Shown here piece by piece: positions 54,029 to 62,869 of a stretch of DNA of 64,000 nucleotides (position 1 is the stretch's first letter; each line of letters begins with the position of its first letter). A program made the position numbers and the translations under genes. The DNA is taken from contig JBCCWO010000015.1 of NCBI GenBank assembly GCA_039193455.1, positions 1-64,000 on the forward strand. Direction: 5' to 3'. Under the pieces are notes generated by a model. The model did not search any database. It was not told where the DNA came from and was given only the letters and a program-made list of their open reading frames with translations. Origin of the DNA: JBCBGF01 sp039193455 (GTDB lineage Bacteria > Pseudomonadota > Alphaproteobacteria > Rhodobacterales > Rhodobacteraceae).

Positions 54029-54831
54029 GCTGTTGGGAAACGATCGCCGAATATGGCCTGCGCTCGATCGGGATCGGCGAGCGGCTGTTGCCGCGCGAAG
54101 GCTTTACGCTGTGCCAGCATTTCACCCTGATCGGATCGGGGATGATCTGGAACATCTATTTCGGCGTGCTGGCGATGTTCTTCGGCTTCTTCATGGCCAC
54201 CGCCGTCGCCATGGGCAAAGCCGCAACCTTTACCCCGGTGCGCAAACTGTCCGAGTGGTTCGTGCTGATCTTCCGGGGCTCGCCGCTGTTTATCCAGTTC
54301 TTCTTTGCCTACTTCCTGTTTCTCAGCCTCAAGAGCGAATATCCCTTCTTTGACCCGTTCACCTCGGCCTGGTTGGGCGCGTTGATCGTGCTGTTTCTGA
54401 ACACAGCCGCCTATTCGGGCGAGATCTTCTACGGCGCATTGCGCAGCGTGCCGCGCGGCGATCTGGAGGCGGCGGATGCCTATGGGCTGTCGGGGTGGGA
54501 CAAGTTTCGGCGGGTGACCTGGCCCACGATGCTGCGGCTGGCCTGGCCGGCCTATACCAACGAGGCGATCTTTCTGTTCCAGGCAACGACGCTGGTGTTC
54601 TTTTCCGGCTTTCCGGCGTGGCAGCAGCGGGGCGATGCGCTGTATTACGCGAATTTCTTTGCCGACAAGACGTTCAATCCCTTCATCGCCTACCCGATTG
54701 TTGCAGGGTATTTTATCCTACTAACGCTGGTGATTATCGGGCTTTTCGGGCTGGTGAACCGGCGTTTGACCCGCCATCTGCCGCAAGAGCGGCGCAGCCG
54801 GGTACGGTATCGGCCCCAGCTGATGCGATAG
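54025..54831 (+). CDS. ABC transporter permease, HisM type
   Basis: The 268-residue permease has the EAA loop DLEAADAYGLSGWDKFRRVTWP and the RGSPLFIQFFFAYF segment of amino-acid permeases. It forms the channel with the preceding permease. ATG 54025 is coupled by the ATGA overlap. 74 bases separate it from the amidotransferase. Confidence 0.92.
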   Translation: MSCWETIAEYGLRSIGIGERLLPREGFTLCQHFTLIGSGMIWNIYFGVLAMFFGFFMATAVAMGKAATFTPVRKLSEWFVLIFRGSPLFIQFFFAYFLFLSLKSEYPFFDPFTSAWLGALIVLFLNTAAYSGEIFYGALRSVPRGDLEAADAYGLSGWDKFRRVTWPTMLRLAWPAYTNEAIFLFQATTLVFFSGFPAWQQRGDALYYANFFADKTFNPFIAYPIVAGYFILLTLVIIGLFGLVNRRLTRHLPQERRSRVRYRPQLMR

Positions 54832-54905
54832 CGGGTGCCCGCCAATTTGACGCCCCCAGCCCGACCGGCTAGCGTGCGCCAACTTTCAACTCTTGGTGGT
54901 GTTTC

Positions 54906-55589
54906 ATGCAGATCGGTATCCTGCAAACCGGCCACGCCGCCCCGGCCATGCGCGCGGCTGTGGGGGATTATTCGGACTACTTTGCCTTGTTCCTCGCAGG
55001 TCAGGGGCTGAGCTTTGCCACCTTCGATGTGATCGACTGCATCTTCCCCGCCTCGGTCCATGATTGCGATGGCTGGCTGATCACCGGCTCGCGTCACGGG
55101 GCCTATGAGGATTTGCCCTGGATCTCGAAGCTGGAGGTGTTTCTGCGCGACGCCTATGCAGCGCGGGTGCCGATTGTTGGGATCTGTTTCGGGCATCAGA
55201 TCCTCGCCCAGGCGCTGGGGGGCAAGGTCGAGAAGTTCAGCCAAGGCTGGTCCGTGGGGCCCACCGATTACGACTGGGGCGGCGAGACGGTGCGGCTGAA
55301 TGCCTGGCACCAGGACCAGGTGACCGACCTGCCCGAGGATGCCGAGGTTCTGGCCGGAAACGCGTTCTGCCAATACGCCGCACTGGCCTATGGCGACCGC
55401 GCACTGACAGTGCAGGCGCATCCCGAATATGACGACGATGCGATCCGGGTGCTGATCGAGGCGCGGGGGCCGACGATGGGCATCGATGATCTGTTGAAGT
55501 CCGCCGCCGACGCAATGGGGCAGCCCGATGGCCGGGCGCGGATGGCCCAGGAAATCGGCGATTTCTTTCGGAGGGCGCGGGATGGGTGA
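54906..55589 (+). CDS. Class I glutamine amidotransferase-like hydrolase next to a GS-like ligase
   Basis: The 227-residue GuaA-N-like protein has nucleophile GICFGHQILAQALGG and His in QAHPEYDDD. It has no synthetase domain. The next gene, a glutamine-synthetase homologue, starts inside it (8-base overlap). A plausible role is hydrolysis of gamma-glutamyl intermediates, as PuuD does, or of an imported glutamine analogue. The sequence alone does not show which. Confidence 0.9.
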   Translation: MQIGILQTGHAAPAMRAAVGDYSDYFALFLAGQGLSFATFDVIDCIFPASVHDCDGWLITGSRHGAYEDLPWISKLEVFLRDAYAARVPIVGICFGHQILAQALGGKVEKFSQGWSVGPTDYDWGGETVRLNAWHQDQVTDLPEDAEVLAGNAFCQYAALAYGDRALTVQAHPEYDDDAIRVLIEARGPTMGIDDLLKSAADAMGQPDGRARMAQEIGDFFRRARDG

Positions 55590-56943
55590 CTGGCTGAAAA
55601 AATGCCCCGAGGCGGCGCAGCGTTACCTCGACGGGCGCACGCTGGATGAAGTGGAATGCATCATCGGCGACCTGCCCGGCATCGCGCGCGGCAAGGCGAT
55701 GCCTGCGGCCAAGTTCGCCACGCAAAAGCGGTTCTTCCTGCCCAATTCGATCTTCTACCAGACGATCACCGGCGATTGGGGCGAGGCAGCAGGGGATGAG
55801 GGCTTTACCGAGCCCGATATGATCCTCAAGCCCGACTACAACACCGCCTCGGCCGCGCCCTGGACCGGGGACTGGACGCTGCAGGTGATCCACGACGCGT
55901 TTGACCAGGCGGGCAAACCCATCCCGATGGCGCCGCGCAACGTCCTGCGCCGGGTGGTGGAGATGTATGAGAAGAAGGGCTGGAAACCCATCGTCGCGCC
56001 CGAGATGGAGTTCTATCTGGTCGCCCGCAACATCGACCCGCGCCAGCCCATCGAGGCGATGATGGGCCGCACCGGGCGCCCGGCGGCGGCGCGGCAGGCC
56101 TATTCGATGAGTGCGGTCGACGAATACGGCCCGGTGATCGACGACATCTATGATTTCGCCGAGGCGCAGGGGTTTGAGATCGACGGGATCACGCAGGAAG
56201 GCGGGGCCGGTCAGGTCGAGATCAACCTGCGCCACGGCAGCCCGGTGAAGCTGGCCGATGAGATCTTCTACTTCAAACGGCTGATCCGCGAGGCGGCGCT
56301 GCGGCACGATTGCTTTGCGACCTTCATGGCCAAGCCGATTGAGGGTGAACCGGGCTCGGCCATGCACATCCACCACTCGGTGATCGACAAGGAGACTGGC
56401 AAGAACATCTTCTCGGGGCCGCAGGGCGGCGAGACGGATGCGTTTTTCCAGTTCATCGGCGGCCTGCAGAAACACCTGCCGCAGGTGGTGGCGATCATGG
56501 CACCCTATGTGAACAGCTATCGGCGGTACGTGAAAGATCACGCCGCCCCCATCAACCTGGCCTGGGGGCGCGATAACCGGACCACGGGATTGCGGATTCC
56601 GATCAGCGATCCGGAAAGCCGCCGGGTGGAAAACCGGCTCGCAGGGATGGATTGCAACCCCTATCTCGGGATCGCGGCGTCGCTGGCCTGTGGCTATCTG
56701 GGGTTGGTGAACGAGGAATGGGCGGGGCCGTCCTTCAAAGGCGATGCCTATGAGGACAGCGAGGAAGATTTGCCCAAGGTGATGTTCGAGGCGCTGGATC
56801 TGTTCCGCGACGCGCCCGAGATGCGCGAGGTTCTGGGGGAGCGGTTCTGCGAAGTCTACGAGATCGTGAAGCAGGCCGAGTACGACGAGTTCTTGCAGGT
56901 GATCTCGCCGTGGGAGCGGGAGCATTTGTTGCTGAATGTGTAA
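55582..56943 (+). CDS. Glutamine-synthetase-family ligase (gamma-glutamyl-amine type)
   Basis: The 453-residue protein of the GS fold has metal-site EMEFYLVARN, GAGQVEINLRHGSPVK, the ATP-site GSAMHIHHS and the RDNRTTGLRIP loop. It lacks the GSI adenylylation Tyr loop (NLYDLP), and the neighbours are an ABC importer and amidotransferase, so it is likelier a gamma-glutamylpolyamine or gamma-glutamylmethylamide synthetase-type enzyme than GlnA. GGAGGG precedes ATG 55582 within the previous gene. Confidence 0.88.
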   Translation: MGDWLKKCPEAAQRYLDGRTLDEVECIIGDLPGIARGKAMPAAKFATQKRFFLPNSIFYQTITGDWGEAAGDEGFTEPDMILKPDYNTASAAPWTGDWTLQVIHDAFDQAGKPIPMAPRNVLRRVVEMYEKKGWKPIVAPEMEFYLVARNIDPRQPIEAMMGRTGRPAAARQAYSMSAVDEYGPVIDDIYDFAEAQGFEIDGITQEGGAGQVEINLRHGSPVKLADEIFYFKRLIREAALRHDCFATFMAKPIEGEPGSAMHIHHSVIDKETGKNIFSGPQGGETDAFFQFIGGLQKHLPQVVAIMAPYVNSYRRYVKDHAAPINLAWGRDNRTTGLRIPISDPESRRVENRLAGMDCNPYLGIAASLACGYLGLVNEEWAGPSFKGDAYEDSEEDLPKVMFEALDLFRDAPEMREVLGERFCEVYEIVKQAEYDEFLQVISPWEREHLLLNV

Positions 56944-56970
56944 CGACCTAGTCGGCAACGAGATCACGAT

Positions 56971-57423
56971 GTGCGCAATGATCTGATCAACCGGATGGCC
57001 AAAGCTTTGGACGAGCTTAATGACCTATATTCCGGTGTCGACGAGGGTAGATGGCCCCCTAAAGAAGCCGAAGAAATCCGCGCTGAGTACCGAGCAATGA
57101 CAGCGGCACACAAGAACTCTGGGAAAGCCGCTCTTTCTCGCTCCCTCCGGCACCGGATCAAGGAAATGCAGGACGCCACGCGAGACGGCGATGGGTACGC
57201 CGAAACCAAAGAGATCCTCGACCGCTGGAACATCAGCCTGGATGATCTGAAGATCGACGCGCAGGACATCCTGGCCAAAACGCTCGAACGCGGGCGGATT
57301 ACGAGCCACCTGAACTACTATGTCTGTCGAACCCAGTTTGAGCGGACGTCTACACTGGACCCGGCGACGCGGAACCAGCTTGACCATATTCTGGAGAAAT
57401 TCGAGCAGAAGTGGGGGGCCTAG
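56971..57423 (+). CDS. Orphan hypothetical protein, charged and helical
   Basis: The 150-residue soluble, Lys/Glu-rich protein has predicted helices throughout. The start may be GTG 56971 or ATG 56995. I recognise no family. Its base composition is lower in GC than the flanking genes and the ribosome site is poor, so it may be an acquired or decaying gene sitting between the ligase and aminotransferase genes. Confidence 0.55.
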   Translation: MRNDLINRMAKALDELNDLYSGVDEGRWPPKEAEEIRAEYRAMTAAHKNSGKAALSRSLRHRIKEMQDATRDGDGYAETKEILDRWNISLDDLKIDAQDILAKTLERGRITSHLNYYVCRTQFERTSTLDPATRNQLDHILEKFEQKWGA

Positions 57424-57565
57424 GGGCGGCGCGGGTTTTCCGCTGGCTTCGCCCAAGGGAGCGGTCCGAAGACGCTGTGGCTAAATAACGGCACTCGCCG
57501 CGGTTTGCTCCCGATTGATCGCGGGACCACCATTTCCCTCGCCTTAGACGCACGCTTGATGTACA

Positions 57566-57594
57566 GAAATCCCGAAAATCACTTTCAGGATTTC
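57566..57594 (+). promoter_or_regulatory. Hairpin over the ribosome site of the DegT gene
   Basis: GAAATCC (57566-57572) and GGATTTC (57588-57594) pair, and GAAA/TTTC extends the stem with one mismatch around a five-base loop. It ends five bases before ATG 57600 and holds AGGA (57587-57590), so folding would hide the ribosome site. It could also be a dyad operator. Confidence 0.5.
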
Positions 57595-57599
57595 CGAAT

Positions 57600-58793
57600 A
57601 TGACCCTCGCCCCCAACGCTTATGACGCCGAACCCATCCCCGAAGCCGCCCGTGCAGAGGTTGAGCGGTTGCTCACCTCGGGTGATCTCTTTCGCTACAC
57701 CGCGCCTGCGGATGCGCCGGTGAGCCTTTTGGAGGCCGAGTTTGCCGAGCTTATGGGCGCGAAATACGCGCTGGCCGTCGCGTCATGTTCGGCGGCGCTG
57801 TTTTTGTCGATGAAGGCGCTGGGGCTGAAGCCCGGGGCGAAGGTGCTGATCCCGGCCTTTACCTTTGCAGCGGTGCCGTCGGCGGTCGTGCATGCAGATT
57901 GCGTGCCGGTGCTGGTCGAAGTGCGCGAGAATTACCGGATTGATATGGCCGATTTCGAGGCCAAGTTGACGGGCGATATCGACGCCGTCCTGATCAGCCA
58001 TATGCGCGGCCATACCTCGGACATGGATGCGATCATGGCCTTGGCAGATGCCGCAGGTGTCCCGGTGATCGAAGATGCGGCCCATTCGCTGGGCACCGTG
58101 TGGGACGGGCGCAAGATCGGGACGATCGGGCGCGTGGGGTGTTTCTCATTCCAATCCTACAAACTGGTGAATGCGGGCGAAGGCGGGATCCTGATTACGG
58201 ACGACGCGGAGTTGATCGCCAAGGCGGTGATCATGTCGGGCGCCTATGAGCATAACTGGAAAAAACACCCGGTGCTGCAGGACTATTTCGCGACCTGGCA
58301 GAACCAGCTGCCGCTGTACAACACGCGGTTGAACAACCTGTCGGCGGCGATCATCCGGCCGCAGCTGGGTGAGATTGCGCGGCGGGTGCGGGATGGCCGG
58401 GCGAACCACGACTATGTGGCCGGGCGGCTGAACGGCTCGCCCTGGATCACGGTGCCCGATCCGTTGGGCCCCGAGGAACGCGCGCCGGATTCGATCCAGT
58501 TCAACCTGGTGGGCATGTCGGATGACGATGTACGCGCCTTTGCCGAGGTCGCGGGTCAGGCAGGCGTCAAGGTGCAGGTTTTCGGGATGTCGGCCGACAA
58601 TGCGCGGGCGTTCTGGAACTGGCAGTTCCTGGACGATGTACCGGAATTGCCGAAGACCCGTGCGATGCTGATGCGGGCCTGCGATGTGCGGCTGCCCGCC
58701 CGGCTGACGGGCGAAGAATGCGATTTCACCGCCGAGATCCTTTTGGGCGCGGCGGCCAAGGTGATGTCAGAGCACGCGAAGGCCGTCGCCTAG
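57600..58793 (+). CDS. DegT/DnrJ/EryC1-family PLP aminotransferase
   Basis: The 397-residue sugar-type aminotransferase has the cofactor Lys in FSFQSYKLVNAGEGG, Asp in VIEDAAHSLG and the substrate motif ASCSAALFLSMKALGL. Members aminate keto-sugars or build amino-cyclitols; the substrate is unknown. An inverted repeat at 57566-57594 covers its ribosome site. The last 27 bases overlap a convergent LysR gene. Confidence 0.92.
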   Translation: MTLAPNAYDAEPIPEAARAEVERLLTSGDLFRYTAPADAPVSLLEAEFAELMGAKYALAVASCSAALFLSMKALGLKPGAKVLIPAFTFAAVPSAVVHADCVPVLVEVRENYRIDMADFEAKLTGDIDAVLISHMRGHTSDMDAIMALADAAGVPVIEDAAHSLGTVWDGRKIGTIGRVGCFSFQSYKLVNAGEGGILITDDAELIAKAVIMSGAYEHNWKKHPVLQDYFATWQNQLPLYNTRLNNLSAAIIRPQLGEIARRVRDGRANHDYVAGRLNGSPWITVPDPLGPEERAPDSIQFNLVGMSDDDVRAFAEVAGQAGVKVQVFGMSADNARAFWNWQFLDDVPELPKTRAMLMRACDVRLPARLTGEECDFTAEILLGAAAKVMSEHAKAVA

Positions 58794-59732
58794 CCAGGGC
58801 ATCCGCGCCTTTGCCGGGCCCACGATCAGGTCGGTAAGCAGCGGCCGCAGACGGGCGGCCACCTGTTCGGGCATGTCATGCAGCACGCCGCGGCGCGCGA
58901 TCAGGGAAATCGTGCGCGCCATCGGCGCCATCGGCAGCGCGATCACATCCACCTTGTCGCGGAACCGGCCCGCGCGCAGGTAGCCCAGCGGCGTCATGAT
59001 CGACCACCCTGCCCCGGCGGCAACCATGGCGAGGATGGCGTGATAGCTGTCGAGCTCGAACCTGTGGTCGAGCGTCAGGTTCTGCCGCGCCAGGTGTGCT
59101 GCAATCTGGCGTCCCATCAGGTGGCGCTTGGTGTAGCGGATCAGCGGCATGGGGCGGAGTGTGGCGAGCGGATCCCCCGCCCCGTCGAGCGCGCCTTTGG
59201 GAACGGCGGCGATGAACGGCTCTTCCAGCAGCGGGTGCACCTCGGCCCAGCTGCTCGCGGCGGTGGTTTCGGCGGCGACGATCACGTCGAGAACACGGGT
59301 TTCCAACAGATCGTACAGGCGGTGGCTCGCGCCGGTTTCCAGCAGGAAGCGGGTGCCGGTCAGCGTATCGCCCATCTCGGCCAGAAGCTGGGGCGTCACG
59401 TCGGCATCGAAATCCTCGATCATGCCAAGGTTGAAGCGGGACAGGCGCGACAGGTCATTCATCGCCAACTCGGCCCGCGCTTCAGCAGCTTCGTTGAGGA
59501 TCGTTTGCGCCCGCAGCAGGAACACGCCGCCCGCGGGCGTCAGCGCAAGGGGGCGCGCGCTGCGATCGACGAGGCGGGTGCCGAGGGCGTTTTCAAGATT
59601 GCTGAGTTGTTGGCTGATTGCCGAGGGCGAGGCATCCAGGCGGCGCGCGGCGGCAGAGATCGAACGCTCTTCGGCGGTGGCGGCAAATACCTCGACCCCC
59701 CAGAGGGTGATCTTGCCCGGCGCGTCGACCAT
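58767..59732 (-). CDS. LysR-family regulator
   Basis: The 321-residue regulator has a winged helix (about 7-65; FAATAEERSISAAARRLDASPSAISQQLSNLE) and an effector domain. It converges with the DegT gene and lies 31 bases after phaR, so it could be read from the pha cluster. The ATG 59732 start is chosen; a longer frame upstream overlaps phaR. The target is unknown. Confidence 0.9.
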   Translation of the reverse strand: MVDAPGKITLWGVEVFAATAEERSISAAARRLDASPSAISQQLSNLENALGTRLVDRSARPLALTPAGGVFLLRAQTILNEAAEARAELAMNDLSRLSRFNLGMIEDFDADVTPQLLAEMGDTLTGTRFLLETGASHRLYDLLETRVLDVIVAAETTAASSWAEVHPLLEEPFIAAVPKGALDGAGDPLATLRPMPLIRYTKRHLMGRQIAAHLARQNLTLDHRFELDSYHAILAMVAAGAGWSIMTPLGYLRAGRFRDKVDVIALPMAPMARTISLIARRGVLHDMPEQVAARLRPLLTDLIVGPAKARMPWLGDGLRVL

Positions 59733-59763
59733 GCGCGGCCCCCCCGGCCCGCTCCGCCGCGGG

Positions 59764-60309
59764 CTATTTGCCCATCTTCGACAGTTGCGCCTGAAGCTCG
59801 GCAAGCTGGCGCTTGATCGTATCAAGATCGCCTTCCTTGTCGTCGTCCTCGTCCGGCGCATCGGGCGCGGACCAGCCCGACATCCCGCCGGTCATCGCCT
59901 TGAGAAACGCCTCTTGCTGGGCGCGCATGGCGTCATAGCCAGGCATCGCAGCCATCGGGTTGGCCATGTTTTCGATCATCTTCGACTGGCCGTCGCGCAG
60001 CATCTCAAAGCTCATAGCAAGAAACTGCGGCACCACGGATTGCGCCTGGCTGGTATAGCTGCGCACCAGGTCGGTCAGCACGCCCAGCGGCAGCACGTTT
60101 TCGCCCCGGCTTTCATGTTCGGCGATGATCTGAAGCAGGTATTGCCGGGTCAGGTCGTCGCCCGATTTCAGATCGACAATCTGCACCTCGCGCCCCTCGC
60201 GGATGAACGCGGCGATGTCTTCCAGCGTCACGTAATCGCTTGTCTCGGTGTTATACAGGCGCCGGCTGGCGTAACGCTTGATCAGCAGCGGTGCAGGGCT
60301 GTCGGCCAC
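59764..60309 (-). CDS. phaR: Polyhydroxyalkanoate synthesis repressor PhaR
   Basis: The 181-residue repressor senses PHA granules and shuts phasin genes. It has the N-terminal DNA-binding PHB_acc_N domain (IKRYASRRLYNTETSDYVTLEDI) and an acidic tail. A GTG at 60318 lies inside the GGGAGG ribosome site, so the GTG at 60309, eight bases after GGAGG, is the better start. It probably represses itself and phaP through TGC-rich sites. Confidence 0.93.
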   Translation of the reverse strand: MADSPAPLLIKRYASRRLYNTETSDYVTLEDIAAFIREGREVQIVDLKSGDDLTRQYLLQIIAEHESRGENVLPLGVLTDLVRSYTSQAQSVVPQFLAMSFEMLRDGQSKMIENMANPMAAMPGYDAMRAQQEAFLKAMTGGMSGWSAPDAPDEDDDKEGDLDTIKRQLAELQAQLSKMGK

Positions 60310-60326
60310 GAGGCGCACCTCCCGGA

Positions 60327-60370
60327 TTTTTTCGCAGTGCAGCGCAGCTTACGGCGTTGCAGCGAAAAAA
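60327..60370. promoter_or_regulatory. TGC-rich region upstream of phaR with inverted arms
   Basis: TTTTTTCGC (60327-60335) and GCGAAAAAA (60362-60370) flank repeated CAG/TGC triplets (GCAGTGCAGCGCAGC, 60334-60348). TGC-rich DNA of this sort is bound by PhaR in Paracoccus, so this is a likely autoregulatory site. Confidence 0.55.
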
Positions 60371-60394
60371 GAAAGGGCGTGCAGACGCGCCACG

Positions 60395-60422
60395 AAAAAG
60401 GGCGGGCCCGAAGGACCCGCCC
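60395..60422 (-). terminator. Terminator after the phasin gene
   Basis: GGGCGGG (60422-60416) pairs with CCCGCCC (60406-60400), then CC/GG around a TTCG tetraloop with one mismatch, followed by five T residues (60399-60395). It lies 55 bases after the phaP stop. Confidence 0.85.
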
Positions 60423-60477
60423 AAGATGATGCCAGCAGGGAGGACGCTGACAATCGTAACTCGTTACCCCACCGTTA

Positions 60478-60927
60478 TTACTTGGCGGCGGCAGTGGCCT
60501 TCTTGGCAGCTGCGGTGACGTCAGCCGTTGCTTTCTTGACAGCAGCGGTTGCGTCTTCCGAGATATCTTTGCCAGCGGCGAGCATCAGCTCAACCGTTTC
60601 CATCTGCACTTTCTTGGCAACCTCGGCGAAGGCAGCCATGTTTTCAGCAGCCATTTCAGCCTGAGCCGAAGCGAAATCGGTCATGGCCTTGCCGTAATCG
60701 GCGGGCTCGTCCTTGACGGTGGCCACAACGCCCATCTTGCCGATGGTGTCTTTGGTCCACTTCGAAGAAATCTCGGTCGACTTTTCAGCGGCTTCCAGAG
60801 CCACTTTCGACATCTTCTCAGCAAGCGACGCCTGAGTTTTGTAGGCTTCCTGCATGGCGGTCGTATCGACCGGGAATGCGCCCATCATGTCTTTGAACAC
60901 TTTTGTGTAATCCTGTGCTTTAGCCAT
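60478..60927 (-). CDS. phaP: Phasin (PHA granule-associated protein)
   Basis: The 149-residue helical amphipathic protein matches phasin family 2 (MAKAQDYTKVFKDMMGAFPVDTT) and ends in an Ala/Lys-rich tail. Phasins coat PHA granules and set their number and size. AGGAGAG precedes the ATG. Its own promoter at 60982-61010 is overlapped by PhaR boxes, so it is expressed when PHA sequesters PhaR. Confidence 0.93.
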   Translation of the reverse strand: MAKAQDYTKVFKDMMGAFPVDTTAMQEAYKTQASLAEKMSKVALEAAEKSTEISSKWTKDTIGKMGVVATVKDEPADYGKAMTDFASAQAEMAAENMAAFAEVAKKVQMETVELMLAAGKDISEDATAAVKKATADVTAAAKKATAAAK

Positions 60928-60981
60928 AGTCTCTCTCCTGAGCTATCCTGCGGGACGGCCCCGCTTTCTGCGACTGCAAAC

Positions 60982-61010
60982 TATATGCCTGCTGCGGTGC
61001 GGCATTTCAA
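60982..61010 (-). promoter_or_regulatory. Predicted phaP promoter
   Basis: TTGAAA (61010-61005) and CATATA (60987-60982) are 17 bases apart on the minus strand. An imperfect PhaR box (CTGC-GGT-GCGG, 60992-61002) lies in the spacer. Confidence 0.65.
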
Positions 61011-61014
61011 GGTC

Positions 61015-61037
61015 TTTTTGCTGCAATGCAGCAAAAA
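61015..61037. promoter_or_regulatory. PhaR-type operator, perfect 11-base inverted repeat
   Basis: TTTTTGCTGCA and TGCAGCAAAAA form a perfect repeat around one base. The core CTGC-AAT-GCAG (61021-61031) is exactly the CTGCN3GCAG sequence recognised by PhaR in related bacteria. It lies just upstream of the phaP -35 and 29 bases from the spacer site. Confidence 0.85.
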
Positions 61038-61063
61038 TTATTTTGGGCAGTAATTTAAGGGGC

Positions 61064-62869
61064 TTAGGCGGCGCTTACATAGGTGCCGGGGGCCGGTGCG
61101 AGCGTTTTATGTCCGCCTTCCCCGGGCACGCGGGCGGGAATCCTTTTACCAGACCGCTTGGACAACCAGCCTTCCCACCGGGGCCACCAAGAGCCCTGGT
61201 TGAACGTCGCCGTCTTTTGCCAGGCCTCGGGCGCGAGGCTCAGGTCTTCGTTGGTGTAGTGGCCGTATTTCTTCTTCGCCGGGGGGTTCACGATACCGGC
61301 GATATGGCCGGACTCGGACAGGATGAACATCTTGGAGCGTGACCCCATCTGACGCACGCCGGTGTAGCTCGCCTTCCAGGCGGCGATGTGATCGGTCTCG
61401 CACGCGATGGCGCAGACGGGTACTTTGACGTCGGTCAGCGCAACGGTTTCACCGCAGATCGGGAAGCCCGAGGTGGCGAACTTGTCGGCCTGGCAAAGGC
61501 CGCGCAGGTATTCCACCGACATCCGCGCAGGCAGGTTGGTTCCATCGCCGTTCCAATAGAGCAGGTCAAAGGCCGGGGGGCTTTCGCCCATCATATAGCT
61601 GCGGATCGCCGGGCCGTAGACCAGATCGTTGGAGCGCAGATAGCTGAACGTGCGGCTCATGAAGAACGAGTCGAGGATGCCCGTCTCGGACACCTCGCGT
61701 TCGATGGCATCCACGAAATCGTCATCAAGGAACACGCCGACCTCGCCCTGATCCGAAAAGTCGGTGAGCGTGGTAAAGAGCGTCGCGGATTTGACCGACT
61801 TGTCGCCGCGCTTTTCCATCAGCGCGAGCGTGAGCGACAGCGTCGTGCCCGCGATGCAATAGCCGATCGTGTTGATCTTGTCCTGTCCGGTGATCGCCTT
61901 CACTTCGCGGATCGCGGTGAGGTAGCCGTCCTCGACATAGTCGTCCATGCCGACGTCGGCATAGCTCGGGTCGGGGTTCTTCCAGCTGACCACGAACAGG
62001 GTATAGCCCTGGTCGACGATCCACTTGATCAGGCTGTTCTTCGGCTTGAGATCGAGGATGTAGTACTTGTTGATCCAGGGCGGAAAAATCACCAGCGGCG
62101 TTTCGTGCACAGTCTCGGTGGTGGGGGCGTATTGGATCAGCTCGAACATGCGGTTGCGATAGACGACCGAGCCCTCGGTCGTGGCCAGGTTCTTGCCCAC
62201 CTGGAACGCCTCTTTATCGGCCAGCGTGACGACCACATCGCCATCGTTGGCCTCGATATCGCGGACGAGGTTTTCGAGCCCCTGCACCAGGCTTTCGCCA
62301 TCGGTTTCCACCGCGCGGCTGAGCGCCTCGGGGTTGGTACCCAGAAAGTTCGTGGGGCTGAACATGTCCACGATCTGGCGGCTGAAATATTCGACGCGCT
62401 TCTTTTCCTTGGCGTCGAGCCCTTCGAGATCGCCAATCGCCTGTTCCATCGCCTCGGCATTCATAAGGTATTGTAGTTTAATGAAATTAAAGTAGGGATG
62501 GCTTTGCCACAGCGGGTTGGAAAAGCGCCGGTCGTCGGGTGTTTCGTCGGGCGGGGCGGCCAGTTTGCCCTGTGCCAGGGCCTGCTGCGCCTCGACATAG
62601 TGCTTCAGCGATTTGCCCCAAAAGCTGATCTGATGTTCGAGGATCTTTGACGGGTTCGACATCATCTCGGCCATATAGGCGGCCGCGGCCTTCATGTAGA
62701 GATCCTGACCCGGGCCCTGCAAACTGGCCGGTACGGATTTCTTGCGCGAAAACGCCGCCACCAGACGGGATGACAGCTCCTCCACTTTCGCCAGATTTTC
62801 GTTCAGTCGCTCCAGTTGTTCCGATTGCGCCGCTTCCGTTTCGGCGGCGTCTGTTTCTTTTGTTGTCAT
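61064..62869 (-). CDS. phaC: Class I poly(3-hydroxyalkanoate) synthase
   Basis: The 601-residue enzyme polymerises 3-hydroxyacyl-CoA into PHA. The lipase-like box is GYCIAGT with the nucleophilic Cys, and Asp/His of the triad lie near CETDHIAAWKASY and ESGHIAGIVNPP. The size is normal for class I (about 600), with no PhaE needed. It is divergent from phaZ, and phaP follows on the same strand with its own promoter. Confidence 0.96.
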   Translation of the reverse strand: MTTKETDAAETEAAQSEQLERLNENLAKVEELSSRLVAAFSRKKSVPASLQGPGQDLYMKAAAAYMAEMMSNPSKILEHQISFWGKSLKHYVEAQQALAQGKLAAPPDETPDDRRFSNPLWQSHPYFNFIKLQYLMNAEAMEQAIGDLEGLDAKEKKRVEYFSRQIVDMFSPTNFLGTNPEALSRAVETDGESLVQGLENLVRDIEANDGDVVVTLADKEAFQVGKNLATTEGSVVYRNRMFELIQYAPTTETVHETPLVIFPPWINKYYILDLKPKNSLIKWIVDQGYTLFVVSWKNPDPSYADVGMDDYVEDGYLTAIREVKAITGQDKINTIGYCIAGTTLSLTLALMEKRGDKSVKSATLFTTLTDFSDQGEVGVFLDDDFVDAIEREVSETGILDSFFMSRTFSYLRSNDLVYGPAIRSYMMGESPPAFDLLYWNGDGTNLPARMSVEYLRGLCQADKFATSGFPICGETVALTDVKVPVCAIACETDHIAAWKASYTGVRQMGSRSKMFILSESGHIAGIVNPPAKKKYGHYTNEDLSLAPEAWQKTATFNQGSWWPRWEGWLSKRSGKRIPARVPGEGGHKTLAPAPGTYVSAA

